From Pseudomonas sp. UMAB-08 (lineage in GTDB: Bacteria > Pseudomonadota > Gammaproteobacteria > Pseudomonadales > Pseudomonadaceae), in assembly GCF_900095225.1 (NCBI RefSeq), contig NZ_LT607421.1, positions 124,001 through 188,000 on the forward strand: a stretch of 64,000 nt of DNA, given 5' to 3'. Positions 19,791 to 29,494 of the stretch are shown piece by piece (the stretch's first letter is position 1; each line of letters begins with the position of its first letter). The notes below the pieces were generated by a model that saw nothing but the letters and a program-made list of their open reading frames with translations, had not been told where the DNA came from and ran no database searches. The translations under genes and the position numbers were made by a program.

Positions 19791-19808
19791 TGTACCGATA
19801 GCGGTACA
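19791..19808. promoter_or_regulatory. Candidate EatR binding site (inverted repeat)
   Basis: A perfect 7-4-7 palindrome TGTACCG-ATAG-CGGTACA about 100 bp upstream of the exaC -24 box, a normal distance for an enhancer site. A second, looser pair TGTCAC (19812-19817) / GTGACA (19836-19841) lies next to it. Assignment to EatR is inferred from position. Confidence 0.5.
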
Positions 19809-19903
19809 AAGTGTCACATCCGCCGTATCGGATACGTGACAACACTGGCGTTTCGCCCTCACGAAAACCGCCAAAAGCCTTATAAACCGTGCCGTACAGG
19901 GCG

Positions 19904-19920
19904 CTGGCCCGACCTTTGCT
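19904..19920 (+). promoter_or_regulatory. Sigma-54 promoter of exaC
   Basis: CTGGCCCGACCTTTGCT matches the -24/-12 consensus YTGGCACGrNNNTTGCW at 16 of 17 positions, with GG and GC at the correct spacing. It lies 66 bp before the exaC ATG and downstream of the candidate EatR palindrome. Confidence 0.8.
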
Positions 19921-19986
19921 CTACGCTTAAGGTAAGCGCTACAGCGCGTCTTCCCCTATAACCACAAAAGTCAGGAGACACTCACC

Positions 19987-21507
19987 ATGCGTTACGCCCA
20001 TCCCGGTACTGAAGGCTCTATCGTCACCTTCAAAAACCGTTACGGTAACTACATCGGTGGCGAGTTTGTGCCGCCGGTCAAAGGCCAATATTTCGAAAAC
20101 ACGTCGCCGATCACCGGCAAGCTGATCGCAGAATTTCCGCGTTCCAGCGCCGAAGACATTGAAAAAGCGCTGGATGCCGCCCATGCCGCTGCCGATGCAT
20201 GGGGCGCAACCTCGGTGCAGGCGCGTTCGCTGGTGCTGCTGAAGATCGCCGACCGCATCGAAGCAAACCTGGAACTGTTGGCCGTCACTGAAACCTGGGA
20301 CAACGGCAAAGCCGTTCGTGAAACCCTGAATGCCGATATCCCGCTGGCCGCCGACCACTTCCGCTACTTCGCGGGCTGCTTGCGTGCTCAGGAAGGCAGC
20401 GCTGCCGAAATCGACGGCAACACCGTGGCTTATCACATCCATGAGCCGCTGGGCGTGGTCGGGCAAATCATCCCATGGAACTTCCCACTGCTAATGGCGG
20501 CCTGGAAACTCGCACCGGCCCTGGCTGCCGGTAACTGCGTGGTGCTCAAACCTGCCGAACAAACCCCACTGGGTATCAGCGTGCTGATGGAGCTGATCGG
20601 CGATCTGCTGCCACCCGGCGTATTGAACGTGGTGCAGGGTTATGGCCGCGAAGCTGGCGAAGCATTGGCCAGCAGCAAACGTATCGCCAAGATTGCCTTT
20701 ACCGGCTCGACGCCCGTGGGCTCGCACATCATGAAACTGGCGGCGGAAAACATCATTCCGTCCACCGTGGAACTGGGCGGCAAGTCGCCGAACATCTTCT
20801 TCGAAGACATCATGCAAGCCGAACCCGAGTTCATCGACAAAGCTGCCGAAGGACTGGTGCTGGCGTTCTTCAATCAGGGCGAAGTCTGCACTTGCCCGTC
20901 GCGGGCACTGGTGCAAGAGTCGATTTACCCGGAATTCATCAAAGCCGTGATGAAAAAGGTCGGGCAGATCAAACGTGGCGACCCGCTGGATACCGACTGC
21001 ATGGTCGGTGCTCAGGCGTCGGAGCAGCAATTTGACAAGATCCTCTCGTACCTGGAAATCGCCAAGGGCGAAGGTGCCGAGCTGCTGACCGGCGGCCAGG
21101 TCGAAAAACTCAGCGGCGACCTGTCCACCGGTTACTACATCCAGCCAACCCTGCTCAAAGGCAATAACCAGATGCGGGTGTTCCAGGAAGAAATCTTCGG
21201 ACCGGTAGTCAGCATCACCACCTTCAAGGACGAAGCCGAAGCCGTGGCCATCGCCAACGACACCCAGTTCGGCCTGGGCGCCGGTGTATGGACCCGCGAC
21301 ATCAACCGCGCCTACCGTGTCGGCCGCGCCCTCAAGGCTGGCCGCGTGTGGACCAACTGCTATCACCTGTATCCAGCGCACGCAGCGTTCGGCGGCTACA
21401 AAAAATCCGGTGTCGGCCGCGAAACCCACAAAGTGGCTCTTGAGCACTATCAACAGACGAAAAACCTGTTGGTGAGCTACGACACCAATCCGCTGGGTTT
21501 CTTCTAA
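19987..21507 (+). CDS. exaC: Aldehyde dehydrogenase ExaC (acetaldehyde)
   Basis: A 506-residue NAD-dependent aldehyde dehydrogenase. The catalytic Cys is in [13 protein letters not shown], the general-base Glu in [11 protein letters not shown], and the coenzyme motif is FTGSTPVGS. In this cluster it should oxidise the acetaldehyde released by EutBC to acetate. It is transcribed from a sigma-54 promoter and divergent from eatR; AGGAG precedes the ATG. Confidence 0.95.
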   Translation: MRYAHPGTEGSIVTFKNRYGNYIGGEFVPPVKGQYFENTSPITGKLIAEFPRSSAEDIEKALDAAHAAADAWGATSVQARSLVLLKIADRIEANLELLAVTETWDNGKAVRETLNADIPLAADHFRYFAGCLRAQEGSAAEIDGNTVAYHIHEPLGVVGQIIPWNFPLLMAAWKLAPALAAGNCVVLKPAEQTPLGISVLMELIGDLLPPGVLNVVQGYGREAGEALASSKRIAKIAFTGSTPVGSHIMKLAAENIIPSTVELGGKSPNIFFEDIMQAEPEFIDKAAEGLVLAFFNQGEVCTCPSRALVQESIYPEFIKAVMKKVGQIKRGDPLDTDCMVGAQASEQQFDKILSYLEIAKGEGAELLTGGQVEKLSGDLSTGYYIQPTLLKGNNQMRVFQEEIFGPVVSITTFKDEAEAVAIANDTQFGLGAGVWTRDINRAYRVGRALKAGRVWTNCYHLYPAHAAFGGYKKSGVGRETHKVALEHYQQTKNLLVSYDTNPLGFF

Positions 21508-21540
21508 ACCCTTAGCCTCTCGTCACACCTTCTCCCCAGT

Positions 21541-21564
21541 CAGTTGCGGCGTGATCCGCAACTG
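21541..21564 (+). terminator. Hairpin between exaC and permease
   Basis: A perfect 9-bp stem CAGTTGCGG / CCGCAACTG with a 6-nt loop. There is no T run. It may attenuate readthrough from exaC. Its right arm overlaps the -24 region of the next promoter, so it may also be part of that promoter. Confidence 0.4.
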
Positions 21565-21578
21565 GCGCGGGGGTTGCA
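21562..21578 (+). promoter_or_regulatory. Sigma-54 promoter of ethanolamine permease
   Basis: CTGGCGCGGGGGTTGCA matches the -24/-12 consensus at all but one position, with the essential GG and GC correctly spaced. It lies 62 bp before the permease ATG. Confidence 0.7.
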
Positions 21579-21640
21579 TGCGTGCAGTACCCATTACTGA
21601 AAGTCCATCAATCGAACAATAAAAACACACGCGAGGACTT

Positions 21641-23011
21641 ATGACTTCTACAACACAGCTCAAACCGACACTCGGGACCCTGCATTTATGGGGCATCGCT
21701 GTTGGCCTGGTGATCTCCGGCGAATACTTTGGCTGGAGTTACGGCTGGGGCGCGGCGGGCACGCTGGGTTTCCTGATCACCACGTTGATCGTGGCAACGA
21801 TGTACACCTGTTTCATCTTCAGCTTCACCGAATTGACCACCGCTATTCCTCACGCCGGCGGCCCCTTTGCCTACAGTCGACGGGCCTTCGGTGAAAAAGC
21901 CGGGCTGATTGCCGGGATCGCCACGCTGATCGAGTTCGTCTTCGCCCCACCCGCCATTGCCATGGCGATCGGCGCTTACCTGAACGTGCAGTTCCCGGAA
22001 CTGGACCCGAAACACGCGGCGGTTGGTGCCTATTTCGTGTTCATGACCCTGAATATCCTCGGCGTCAGCATCGCAGCCACCTTTGAACTGGTGGTGACTG
22101 TTCTGGCGGTTGCCGAGCTGTTGGTGTTCATGGGCGTGGTTGCGCCGGGCTTCAGCTTCAGTAACTTCGCGCTCAACGGCTGGTCCGGCTCCGACACGTT
22201 TACCCTTGCGTCGGTGCCCGGAATCTTCGCCGCCATTCCTTTTGCCATCTGGTTTTTCCTCGCCATCGAAGGCGCGGCCATGGCTGCTGAAGAAGCCAAA
22301 GACCCGAAACGTACAATCCCCAAGGCCTATGTCAGCGGCATTCTGACTCTGGTATTCCTGGCCATCGGGGTGATGGTGATGGCAGGCGGCGTCGGCGACT
22401 GGCGGCAACTGTCGAACATCAACGATCCGCTGCCGCAGGCGATGAAAGCCGTGGTCGGCACTAACTCCAGCTGGATGCACATGCTGGTGTGGATTGGCCT
22501 GTTCGGCCTGGTCGCGAGCTTTCACGGGATCATTCTTGGCTATTCGCGGCAGTTCTTTGCTCTGGCTCGCGCCGGTTATTTGCCCAAAGGCCTGGCCAAG
22601 CTCTCGCGCTTCCAGACCCCGCACCGCGCCATTCTGGCGGGCGGCGTGGTCGGCATCGCGGCGATCTACAGCGACGGTCTGGTCAACCTGCAAGGCATGA
22701 CCCTGACCGCCGCCATGATCACCATGTCGGTGTTCGGCGCCATCGTGATGTACATCATCAGCATGCTCAGCCTGTTCAAACTGCGCAAAACCGAACCACT
22801 ACTGGAACGCACCTTCCGTGCGCCCGGTTACCCGATCGTACCCGGCATCGCCCTGCTGCTGGCGCTGGTGTGCCTGGTGGCAATGGCCTGGTTCAACGCG
22901 CTGATCGGCTTGATCTTCCTTGGCTTCATGGTTGTAGGCTTCATCTACTTCCAGCTGACCGCCAAGCAGCGCTCCGACGCCCCAGCTGACGCTATGCTCA
23001 CCGGTATATAG
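21641..23011 (+). CDS. Ethanolamine permease (APC family)
   Basis: A 456-residue amino acid/polyamine/organocation transporter with about twelve membrane helices. The N-terminal GLVISGEYFGWSYGW is typical of the ethanolamine subgroup. It imports ethanolamine for the lyase encoded downstream. It has its own sigma-54 promoter, separate from that of exaC. It corresponds to PA4023. Confidence 0.93.
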   Translation: MTSTTQLKPTLGTLHLWGIAVGLVISGEYFGWSYGWGAAGTLGFLITTLIVATMYTCFIFSFTELTTAIPHAGGPFAYSRRAFGEKAGLIAGIATLIEFVFAPPAIAMAIGAYLNVQFPELDPKHAAVGAYFVFMTLNILGVSIAATFELVVTVLAVAELLVFMGVVAPGFSFSNFALNGWSGSDTFTLASVPGIFAAIPFAIWFFLAIEGAAMAAEEAKDPKRTIPKAYVSGILTLVFLAIGVMVMAGGVGDWRQLSNINDPLPQAMKAVVGTNSSWMHMLVWIGLFGLVASFHGIILGYSRQFFALARAGYLPKGLAKLSRFQTPHRAILAGGVVGIAAIYSDGLVNLQGMTLTAAMITMSVFGAIVMYIISMLSLFKLRKTEPLLERTFRAPGYPIVPGIALLLALVCLVAMAWFNALIGLIFLGFMVVGFIYFQLTAKQRSDAPADAMLTGI

Positions 23012-23024
23012 GTTTTTGCTAGCG

Positions 23025-23115
23025 CTTCGCACTAGATCGCGGGCAAGCGCGCGCCCACACAGGCGGTGTGAAACCGTAGCGAGCGATGAACGATGACGCA
23101 GGATCGCGCCTACAC
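23025..23115. repeat. REP-like extragenic sequence
   Basis: The gap between permease and eutB contains GATCGCGGGCAAGCGCGCGC and a partly inverted GCAGGATCGCGCCTACAC, close to the REP elements found in hundreds of copies in P. fluorescens-group genomes (GATCGCGGGCAAGCCCGCTC). Copy number cannot be judged from one window. Confidence 0.45.
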
Positions 23116-23218
23116 ATAAGTTGCACCTGCGCCGGGCTCGCGTCCGGCACAGGCACTATTCAGGTGCAGGCCAGGCGCTTTAGAGTGATCTGGTTAGAAC
23201 CACAGGAGGACTCCGTCC

Positions 23219-24613
23219 ATGGCTGCTTTTGCCCATACCGTCGGCGCCCAGACCCACCGCTTCGACAGCCTCAAGGACGTCATGGCCAAGGCCAGCCCCG
23301 CACGCTCCGGCGACTTTCTCGCGGGTGTTGCGGCGCTCAATGACGGCGAGCGTGTCGCCGCGCAGATGGCGCTAGCCGACATTCCGCTCAAGCATTTTCT
23401 TGAAGAGGCCCTGATCCCTTACGAAGACGATGAAGTCACCCGACTGATCATCGACACCCACGATAAACAGGCGTTTGCCATCGTCAGCCACCTCACGGTC
23501 GGCGGCCTGCGCGACTGGCTGCTCAGCGATCACGCCAATGAAGACAGCCTGCGCGCCCTCGCCCCCGGCCTGACCCCGGAAATGGCAGCAGCCGTGTCGA
23601 AGATCATGCGCGTGCAGGATCTGGTGCTGGTGGCGCAGAAAATTCGTGTCGTCACCCGTTTTCGCGGGACGATGGGCTTGCGTGGACGCCTCTCGACCCG
23701 ACTGCAACCCAATCACCCCACCGACGAACCGGCCGGGATCGCCGCGAGCATCCTCGACGGGCTGCTGTACGGTAATGGCGACGCCATGATCGGCATCAAC
23801 CCGGCCACCGACAGCACGTCATCCATCTGCACACTTCTGGAAATGCTCGACGCAATCATCCAGCGCTATGAGATCCCGACTCAAGCCTGCGTGCTGACCC
23901 ATGTCACCACCTCGATCGAGGTGATCAATCGCGGCGTGCCGCTGGACCTGGTGTTCCAGTCCATCGCTGGAACCGAAGCGGCCAACGCCAGTTTCGGCAT
24001 CAATTTGAATGTGCTGCAGGAAGGTTATGACGCAGGCCTGAGCCTGAAACGCGGGACGCTCGGGCACAACCTGATGTATTTCGAAACCGGCCAAGGCAGC
24101 GCCCTCTCGGCCAACGCTCACCACGGCATCGATCAACAGACCTGCGAAACCCGCGCCTACGCCGTGGCCCGACACTTCAAGCCGTTTCTGGTGAACACCG
24201 TGGTCGGCTTTATCGGCCCTGAATACCTGTACAACGGCAAGCAGATCATCCGTGCCGGTCTTGAAGATCACTTCTGCGGCAAGCTGCTCGGCGTGCCGAT
24301 GGGCTGTGACATCTGCTACACCAACCATGCCGAAGCCGACCAGGACGACATGGACACCCTGCTGACGTTGCTGGGGGTGGCCGGGATCAACTTCATCATG
24401 GGCATCCCGGGCTCGGACGACATCATGCTCAATTACCAGACCACCTCGTTTCACGATGCCCTGTATGCGCGGCAGACCCTGGGTCTGAGGCCCGCCCCGG
24501 AATTCGAGGCATGGCTGGCAAAAATGGGTATTTTTACCCAGACCGATGGTCGCGTGCGTTTCGGTGACAACTTGCCGCCGGCCTTCCGCCACGCCCTGGC
24601 ACATTTAGGATGA
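23219..24613 (+). CDS. eutB: Ethanolamine ammonia-lyase large subunit
   Basis: A 464-residue catalytic subunit of the adenosylcobalamin-dependent lyase converting ethanolamine to acetaldehyde and ammonia. Strong match along its length, e.g. [15 protein letters not shown] and [23 protein letters not shown] precedes the ATG. The 3' end overlaps eutC by ATGA. No eut microcompartment or eutA reactivase gene is adjacent. Confidence 0.97.
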   Translation: MAAFAHTVGAQTHRFDSLKDVMAKASPARSGDFLAGVAALNDGERVAAQMALADIPLKHFLEEALIPYEDDEVTRLIIDTHDKQAFAIVSHLTVGGLRDWLLSDHANEDSLRALAPGLTPEMAAAVSKIMRVQDLVLVAQKIRVVTRFRGTMGLRGRLSTRLQPNHPTDEPAGIAASILDGLLYGNGDAMIGINPATDSTSSICTLLEMLDAIIQRYEIPTQACVLTHVTTSIEVINRGVPLDLVFQSIAGTEAANASFGINLNVLQEGYDAGLSLKRGTLGHNLMYFETGQGSALSANAHHGIDQQTCETRAYAVARHFKPFLVNTVVGFIGPEYLYNGKQIIRAGLEDHFCGKLLGVPMGCDICYTNHAEADQDDMDTLLTLLGVAGINFIMGIPGSDDIMLNYQTTSFHDALYARQTLGLRPAPEFEAWLAKMGIFTQTDGRVRFGDNLPPAFRHALAHLG

Positions 24614-25485
24614 GTGAGCTGCCCATGGTCGAGCTACCCATAGATGGACTGCCTGAAGAGCAGACTGTTTTACCCGCCGACAGCCAGAACCCGTGGCTGG
24701 AACTGCGCCGCCTTACGCCCGCGCGGATAGCCCTCGGACGCACCGGCACCAGCCTGCCGACAAGCGCGCAGCTGGACTTTCAGTACGCACATGCTCAAGC
24801 CCGCGATGCCGTGCACCTGCCCTTCGACCATGCAGGGCTCAGCGTCCAAATGGCCGAACGCGGGCGTGACACTCTGCTGCTGCACAGCGCAGCGCTTGAC
24901 CGCAACAGCTATCTACAACGCCCTGACCTGGGCCGTCGTTTAAACGAAGCCTCCGCTCAACAGTTGCGCGACTATGCCCTGGCCCACCCTGGCGGCGTCG
25001 ATCTGGCGGTGGTGATCGCCGACGGCCTGTCGTCGCTGGCAGTCCATCGGCATGCCCTGCCATTTCTGGCGCGAATGGAAGAACAGGCCCTGGCCGAAGG
25101 CTGGTCACTGTCGCCAGTGATTCTGGTGGAGCAAGGCCGAGTGGCGGTGGCCGACGAAATCGGCGAGTTGCTTGGGGCAAAGATGGTGGTGATCCTGATC
25201 GGCGAACGCCCCGGTCTCAGCTCGCCGGACAGCCTGGGCCTGTATTTCACCTACGGCCCGAAGGTCGGCCTGACCGATGCTTATCGCAACTGCATTTCCA
25301 ATGTTCGCGTGGAGGGTTTGAGCTACGGCATGGCCGCTCACCGCCTGCTTTACTTGATGCGTGAAGCCTGTCGACGGCAGCTTTCGGGGGTCAATCTAAA
25401 GGATGAAGCCCAGCTTCATACCCTGGAATCGGATGCACCACTCCCGATGAGCAGCAATTTCCTGCTGGCGAAGCCCAAAGACTGA
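24610..25485 (+). CDS. eutC: Ethanolamine ammonia-lyase small subunit
   Basis: A 291-residue cobalamin-binding small subunit. Motifs [36 protein letters not shown] and the C-terminal NCISNVR are typical. It pairs with EutB, translationally coupled. The N-terminal 35 residues are variable and acidic. Confidence 0.96.
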   Translation: MSELPMVELPIDGLPEEQTVLPADSQNPWLELRRLTPARIALGRTGTSLPTSAQLDFQYAHAQARDAVHLPFDHAGLSVQMAERGRDTLLLHSAALDRNSYLQRPDLGRRLNEASAQQLRDYALAHPGGVDLAVVIADGLSSLAVHRHALPFLARMEEQALAEGWSLSPVILVEQGRVAVADEIGELLGAKMVVILIGERPGLSSPDSLGLYFTYGPKVGLTDAYRNCISNVRVEGLSYGMAAHRLLYLMREACRRQLSGVNLKDEAQLHTLESDAPLPMSSNFLLAKPKD

Positions 25486-25589
25486 AGGTCATTGGATTGC
25501 GCTTTCTAAATGCTTTAGGCAGCATCGAAAACGACTGGCTGAGCGACCCGTTCGCTGTCATCCCCCATTGTGAAGTTGAGGCCCATCGT

Positions 25590-26048
25590 ATGCGGATCAT
25601 TCAAGCCACCCTGGAGCACCTGGACCTGCTGAGCCCGCTGTTCGTCAAATACCGCGAGTTTTACGGCGAGCTGCCTTTCCCCGATTCATCCCGCGCCTTT
25701 CTGGAAAAACGTCTGCGTCGCAAAGAGTCGGTGATTTACCTGGCACTGCACGATGACGACGACAGCAAGCTGCTTGGCTTCTGCCAGCTTTACCCCAGTT
25801 TTTCGTCGCTGTCGCTCAAGCGTGTGTGGATTCTCAACGACATCTACGTCGCCGAAGACGCCCGCCGCCAACTGGTCGCCGACCATCTGATCCAGAAAGC
25901 AAAAAAAATGGCCAAGGAAACCCACGCGGTGCGCATGCGCGTTTCTACCAGCAGCAACAATGACGTGGCGCAGAAAGTCTACGAGTCCATCGGCTTCAAA
26001 GAAGACACGCAGTTCAAGAACTACGTGTTGCCGATCAACGAGGATTGA
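25590..26048 (+). CDS. GNAT family N-acetyltransferase
   Basis: A 152-residue GNAT protein starting at the ATG at 25590 (MRIIQATLEHLD). The fold is recognisable from LGFCQLYPSFSSLSLKRVWILNDIYV, followed by the acetyl-CoA loop, here ARRQLVADHLI, which departs from the usual R-x-x-G-x-G/A. Substrate unknown. It follows eutC at the same place as PA4026 in PAO1, so it may belong to the ethanolamine operon. Confidence 0.88.
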   Translation: MRIIQATLEHLDLLSPLFVKYREFYGELPFPDSSRAFLEKRLRRKESVIYLALHDDDDSKLLGFCQLYPSFSSLSLKRVWILNDIYVAEDARRQLVADHLIQKAKKMAKETHAVRMRVSTSSNNDVAQKVYESIGFKEDTQFKNYVLPINED

Positions 26049-26067
26049 TTCAAGCCCACTCACCGAC

Positions 26068-26102
26068 AGGCAATCGCCCACAGATTCTGCGGGCGATTGC
26101 CT
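26068..26102 (+). terminator. Terminator hairpin of the ethanolamine cluster
   Basis: A perfect 12-bp stem AGGCAATCGCCC / GGGCGATTGCCT with an 11-nt loop, 20 bp after the GNAT stop. It has no long T run, but the stem is strong. Confidence 0.5.
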
Positions 26103-26216
26103 ACGAACAAACTGATACGGTCTGATCGGCCTGCACCCGCTCCCCCTCCGCGCATAAAAAACATTCTATTGACATACTTCGCGACAAACTGACGGGGCAT
26201 TAGAGGGTTGCCCCCC

Positions 26217-26222
26217 TATAAT
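26217..26222 (+). promoter_or_regulatory. -10 box for dedA
   Basis: A consensus TATAAT with a poor -35 (GGGGCA at 17 bp). The nearby TTGACA at 26169 is spaced too far for the same promoter. Confidence 0.35.
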
Positions 26223-26293
26223 GCAGCCCATATCGCCCCAGCATTCCCCTTAGCACACGACCCAGAATCAGGTCATCTACACAGGTGCCGTAC

Positions 26294-26941
26294 ATGGACT
26301 TCAACCCGATCGACATTATTTTGCATCTCGACGTGTACCTCGACATGCTCGTCACCAACTACGGCGTCTGGATCTACGCGATCCTGTTTCTCGTCATTTT
26401 CTGCGAGACAGGGTTGGTGGTCATGCCATTCCTGCCCGGTGACTCATTACTGTTCATCGCTGGCGCGGTTGCAGCCGGTGGTGGCATGGACCCGGTCCTG
26501 CTCGCCGGCCTGCTGATGCTGGCGGCGATTCTTGGTGACAGCACTAACTACGTGATCGGCCGAACAGCAGGCGAAAAACTGTTCAGCAACCCGAACTCGA
26601 AAATTTTCCGGCGCGACTACCTGCAACAAACCCATGACTTCTATGATCGCCATGGCGGTAAAACCGTAACGCTGGCGCGCTTCCTGCCCATCATCCGCAC
26701 CTTCGCCCCCTTTGTTGCGGGCGTGGCCAAGATGCCCTACCCGCGCTTTTTAGGTTTTAGCGTACTGGGCACTGTCGCCTGGGTCGGTGGGCTGGTCACC
26801 CTGGGTTACTTCTTCGGCAACGTACCGTTCATCAAGAAGAACCTGTCGTTGCTCGTGGTCGCGATCATTCTGCTGTCACTGATGCCGATGATCATTGGCC
26901 TGGTGCGCGGGCGTCTGGCCCGTTCAGCTGCTGCGCGCTGA
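26294..26941 (+). CDS. DedA family membrane protein
   Basis: A 215-residue DedA/SNARE-associated inner-membrane protein with five or six helices. Conserved blocks are FCETGLVVMPFLPGDSLLF and the re-entrant motif ARFLPIIRTFAPFVAG. DedA proteins transport polyprenyl phosphates or phospholipids across the inner membrane. I prefer the ATG at 26294 (AGGTG 7 bases before) over the GTG at 26285. It corresponds to PA4029. Confidence 0.94.
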   Translation: MDFNPIDIILHLDVYLDMLVTNYGVWIYAILFLVIFCETGLVVMPFLPGDSLLFIAGAVAAGGGMDPVLLAGLLMLAAILGDSTNYVIGRTAGEKLFSNPNSKIFRRDYLQQTHDFYDRHGGKTVTLARFLPIIRTFAPFVAGVAKMPYPRFLGFSVLGTVAWVGGLVTLGYFFGNVPFIKKNLSLLVVAIILLSLMPMIIGLVRGRLARSAAAR

Positions 26942-26947
26942 CACTTG

Positions 26948-27760
26948 ATGTGGTCGCTTGGCGCCTGGCACAGAAGCCGGATTCTCGACCAGCATCCGGT
27001 CGATCAACAGGTCTGGGATCGCGTCCGGCAACGGCTGGCGATTCTCGACGGGTTAAATGCCGAGGAGGATCAGCGCCTGCGCGAACGCAGCGTGCTGTTC
27101 CTTCAGGACAAGCACTTGACCGCCCTGCCCGGCGTCGAACTGGACGACGAGCAACGTCTGTTTCTCGCCGCCCAGGCACAATTGCCGCTGCTCAACCTTG
27201 ATGAGTTGAACTGGTACCAGGGTTTTCACGAACTGGTGCTGTACCCGGACGACTTCATCAGCCCGCAACGCCATCGCGACAGCAACGGCGTCGAGCATGA
27301 ATGGAACGGCAAACACAGCGGCGAAGCCTGGTCCCAAGGGCCGGTGATTCTGGCGTGGCCGGGGGTGTTGTCCAGCGGTGGCTGGCACGCCTATAACCTG
27401 GTCATCCATGAACTGGCGCATAAGCTCGACATGCTCGATGGCGCCGCCAATGGGGTGCCGCCGCTGCACAGCGACATGCGCAGCAGCGACTGGGCCAGCG
27501 TCATGCAAACGGCTTACGACGACCTCAACCGACAACTGGATCACCACCCGCACGCCCAACCGGCCATCGATCCGTACGCCGCAGAAAACCCTGCAGAATT
27601 CTTCGCCGTCACCAGCGAGTACTTCTTCAGCGCGCCGAACCTGTTGATCGCGGCCTATCCAGCCGTCTACGAACAGCTGAAAGCCTTCTACCGGCAAGAC
27701 CCCCTGGCACGCCTGCGGCAACTTCGCCATGACCATCCCGCCTACAAGACCCACTACTAA
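26948..27760 (+). CDS. MtfA-type zinc metallopeptidase (M90)
   Basis: A 270-residue peptidase with the zinc motif HELAHKLDMLDG and a downstream Glu ligand in EFFAVTSEYFF. The E. coli relative MtfA is activated by binding the glucose regulator Mlc; no Mlc gene is visible here, so the physiological partner in this organism is open. It starts 6 bp after dedA, probably in the same transcript. Confidence 0.9.
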   Translation: MWSLGAWHRSRILDQHPVDQQVWDRVRQRLAILDGLNAEEDQRLRERSVLFLQDKHLTALPGVELDDEQRLFLAAQAQLPLLNLDELNWYQGFHELVLYPDDFISPQRHRDSNGVEHEWNGKHSGEAWSQGPVILAWPGVLSSGGWHAYNLVIHELAHKLDMLDGAANGVPPLHSDMRSSDWASVMQTAYDDLNRQLDHHPHAQPAIDPYAAENPAEFFAVTSEYFFSAPNLLIAAYPAVYEQLKAFYRQDPLARLRQLRHDHPAYKTHY

Positions 27761-27807
27761 GGTCTATGGGCCAATCGCCACGCGTGGCAACCGGCTCTGA
27801 GTATGCC

Positions 27808-27813
27808 TATAAT
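27808..27813 (+). promoter_or_regulatory. -10 box of the ppa promoter
   Basis: TATAAT with a weak -35 TGGCAA 17 bp upstream, about 63 bp before the ppa ATG. Confidence 0.45.
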
Positions 27814-27875
27814 CGCCACCACTTTTTGGTCGATTCGACCAAAGCCTGACTGGTCAACTACGGGGGCAACGCCCA

Positions 27876-28403
27876 ATGAGCTATAGCAAGATTCCGGCTG
27901 GTAAAGACCTGCCGAACGACATCTACGTCGCGATCGAAATTCCGGCCAACCACGCGCCGATCAAATACGAAATCGACAAAGAAACCGATTGCCTGTTCGT
28001 TGACCGTTTCATGGCCACCCCCATGTTCTACCCGGCCAACTACGGTTTCATCCCGAACACCCTGGCTGACGACGGCGACCCCCTCGACGTGCTGGTCGTA
28101 ACCCCTTACCCGGTTACGCCAGGCTCGGTTATCCGCGCCCGTCCGGTCGGCATCCTGCACATGACAGACGACGGCGGCGGCGATGCCAAAGTCATCGCAG
28201 TCCCGCACGACAAGCTGTCCCAGCTGTACGTCGACGTTAAAGAATACACCGACCTGCCGCCCCTGCTGCTTGAGCAAATCAAGCACTTCTTCGAGAACTA
28301 CAAAGATCTCGAAAAAGGCAAATGGGTGAAAATCGAAGGTTGGGGCGATGCAGAAGCCGCTCGCACTGAAATCATGAAGTCGGTTGCTGCCTTCAAGGGC
28401 TGA
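27876..28403 (+). CDS. ppa: Inorganic pyrophosphatase
   Basis: A 175-residue soluble family I pyrophosphatase. The signature [11 protein letters not shown] carries the metal-binding aspartates, and [16 protein letters not shown] is the standard context. It removes PPi released in biosynthesis. It is monocistronic here, bounded by its own promoter and a strong terminator. PAO1 counterpart PA4031. Confidence 0.98.
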   Translation: MSYSKIPAGKDLPNDIYVAIEIPANHAPIKYEIDKETDCLFVDRFMATPMFYPANYGFIPNTLADDGDPLDVLVVTPYPVTPGSVIRARPVGILHMTDDGGGDAKVIAVPHDKLSQLYVDVKEYTDLPPLLLEQIKHFFENYKDLEKGKWVKIEGWGDAEAARTEIMKSVAAFKG

Positions 28404-28439
28404 TCGACGACGGTTGCTGCGCCAGTAGCACCGTGAAAG

Positions 28440-28476
28440 AGCCTTGGCTTCTTGATGAGAAGCCAGGGCTTTTTTT
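28440..28476 (+). terminator. Rho-independent terminator of ppa
   Basis: A 13-bp stem (AGCCTTGGCTTCT / AGAAGCCAGGGCT, nearly perfect) with loop TGATG, followed directly by a T7 run, 36 bp after the ppa stop. A textbook intrinsic terminator. Confidence 0.92.
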
Positions 28477-28641
28477 CGCCTCGAACTTCTGTTGTTTACC
28501 GGTCACGAAACACTGATGGAAACCCCCTACAAAGCAGCCTCACGCCTGTAGTACGCGCGCTCATTTCGCGATTTGACGCACCGCTCATTTGAACACCTCG
28601 TTTATTTAAACAAGCTCACGACCTCCGTAAACTCGGTGCTT

Positions 28642-29376
28642 ATGAAGACATCAGGTGATCGCTTACGCGCCCTCCTTCGGGAGTGCCATCTCTCAGCCAC
28701 GGACTTTGCCGCCAATCGCCAAGTGACGCCGCAGCACGTGAACAACTGGTTCAAGCGCGGCATCCCTATGGCCCGACTGGTGGAAGTGGCTGAATTATTG
28801 ACCGTCAACCCACAGTGGCTGCGCTCGGGTGATGGGCCCAAACACCCGAAAGAACGCATCGAGAACACCTACAACAACAGCAGCACTTCAGTCGCCATCC
28901 GGGCAGACGCCCCGCTGTCCTCCGAAGACGTGCGCGTGCCATTGCTCAAGGAAATCGCATCCACCCACGGCCCTGGCCGAACCGTCGTCGCCGAAGCCCC
29001 CGGCCGTAAAGTCCGCCTGTCGTTGCACACCCTGCAAGCCATGAACATCGACCCCAGCAACGCCGTGTGTGCCGCGATCATCGGCAACAGCATGGCCGAG
29101 ACGATCCAGGACGGCTCGATCATCGGCATAGACCGCGGAACGACACAGGTCATCGACGGCGAAATGTACGCCCTCGAACACGACGGCATGCTCCGCGTGA
29201 AATACCTCTATCGCCTGCCCTGCGGCGCCATGCGCCTACGCAGCCACAACAGCGCCGAATACCCGGACGAGTTTTTTAGCGCCGAACAAATCAAGAAACA
29301 AAACATTCGGGTCATGGGCTGGGTATTTTGGTGGTCAACATTAAACACCCGCCGACAAACGGCATCGTTTCGGTAA
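28642..29376 (+). CDS. CI/LexA-like S24-fold transcription regulator
   Basis: A 244-residue regulator with an N-terminal helix-turn-helix (about 10-65, ...VTPQHVNNWFKRGIP) and a C-terminal S24 domain (about 115-235). The nucleophile Ser is in IIGNSMAET and the base Lys in MLRVKYL. No Ala-Gly or Cys-Gly cleavage site is visible in the hinge (it reads VPLLKEIAS...GPGRT), so RecA-stimulated self-cleavage is doubtful. It starts at the ATG at 28642. No phage genes are adjacent. The target is unknown. Confidence 0.85.
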   Translation: MKTSGDRLRALLRECHLSATDFAANRQVTPQHVNNWFKRGIPMARLVEVAELLTVNPQWLRSGDGPKHPKERIENTYNNSSTSVAIRADAPLSSEDVRVPLLKEIASTHGPGRTVVAEAPGRKVRLSLHTLQAMNIDPSNAVCAAIIGNSMAETIQDGSIIGIDRGTTQVIDGEMYALEHDGMLRVKYLYRLPCGAMRLRSHNSAEYPDEFFSAEQIKKQNIRVMGWVFWWSTLNTRRQTASFR

Positions 29377-29459
29377 TCGTGCTAAACCTCGTGCTCACGA
29401 TTGAGCGGGCGCCCTCGATCACGTCCCTGACGCAGAACGAGAATGATCGGCCCAAACGC

Positions 29460-29488
29460 TGGGCATCAGGCACTAACCCAAGTATGCT
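29460..29488 (+). promoter_or_regulatory. Possible sigma-70 promoter for a small RNA
   Basis: TGGGCA and TATGCT are separated by 17 bp. Each hexamer matches consensus at four positions. A transcript from it would start near 29495 and reach the terminator at 29617-29639. Confidence 0.35.
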
Positions 29489-29494
29489 ACGCGC

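Noticed and set aside
23219..25485. Ethanolamine microcompartment system
   Set aside because: Only eutB and eutC are present; no shell, eutA, eutE or eutD genes are adjacent.
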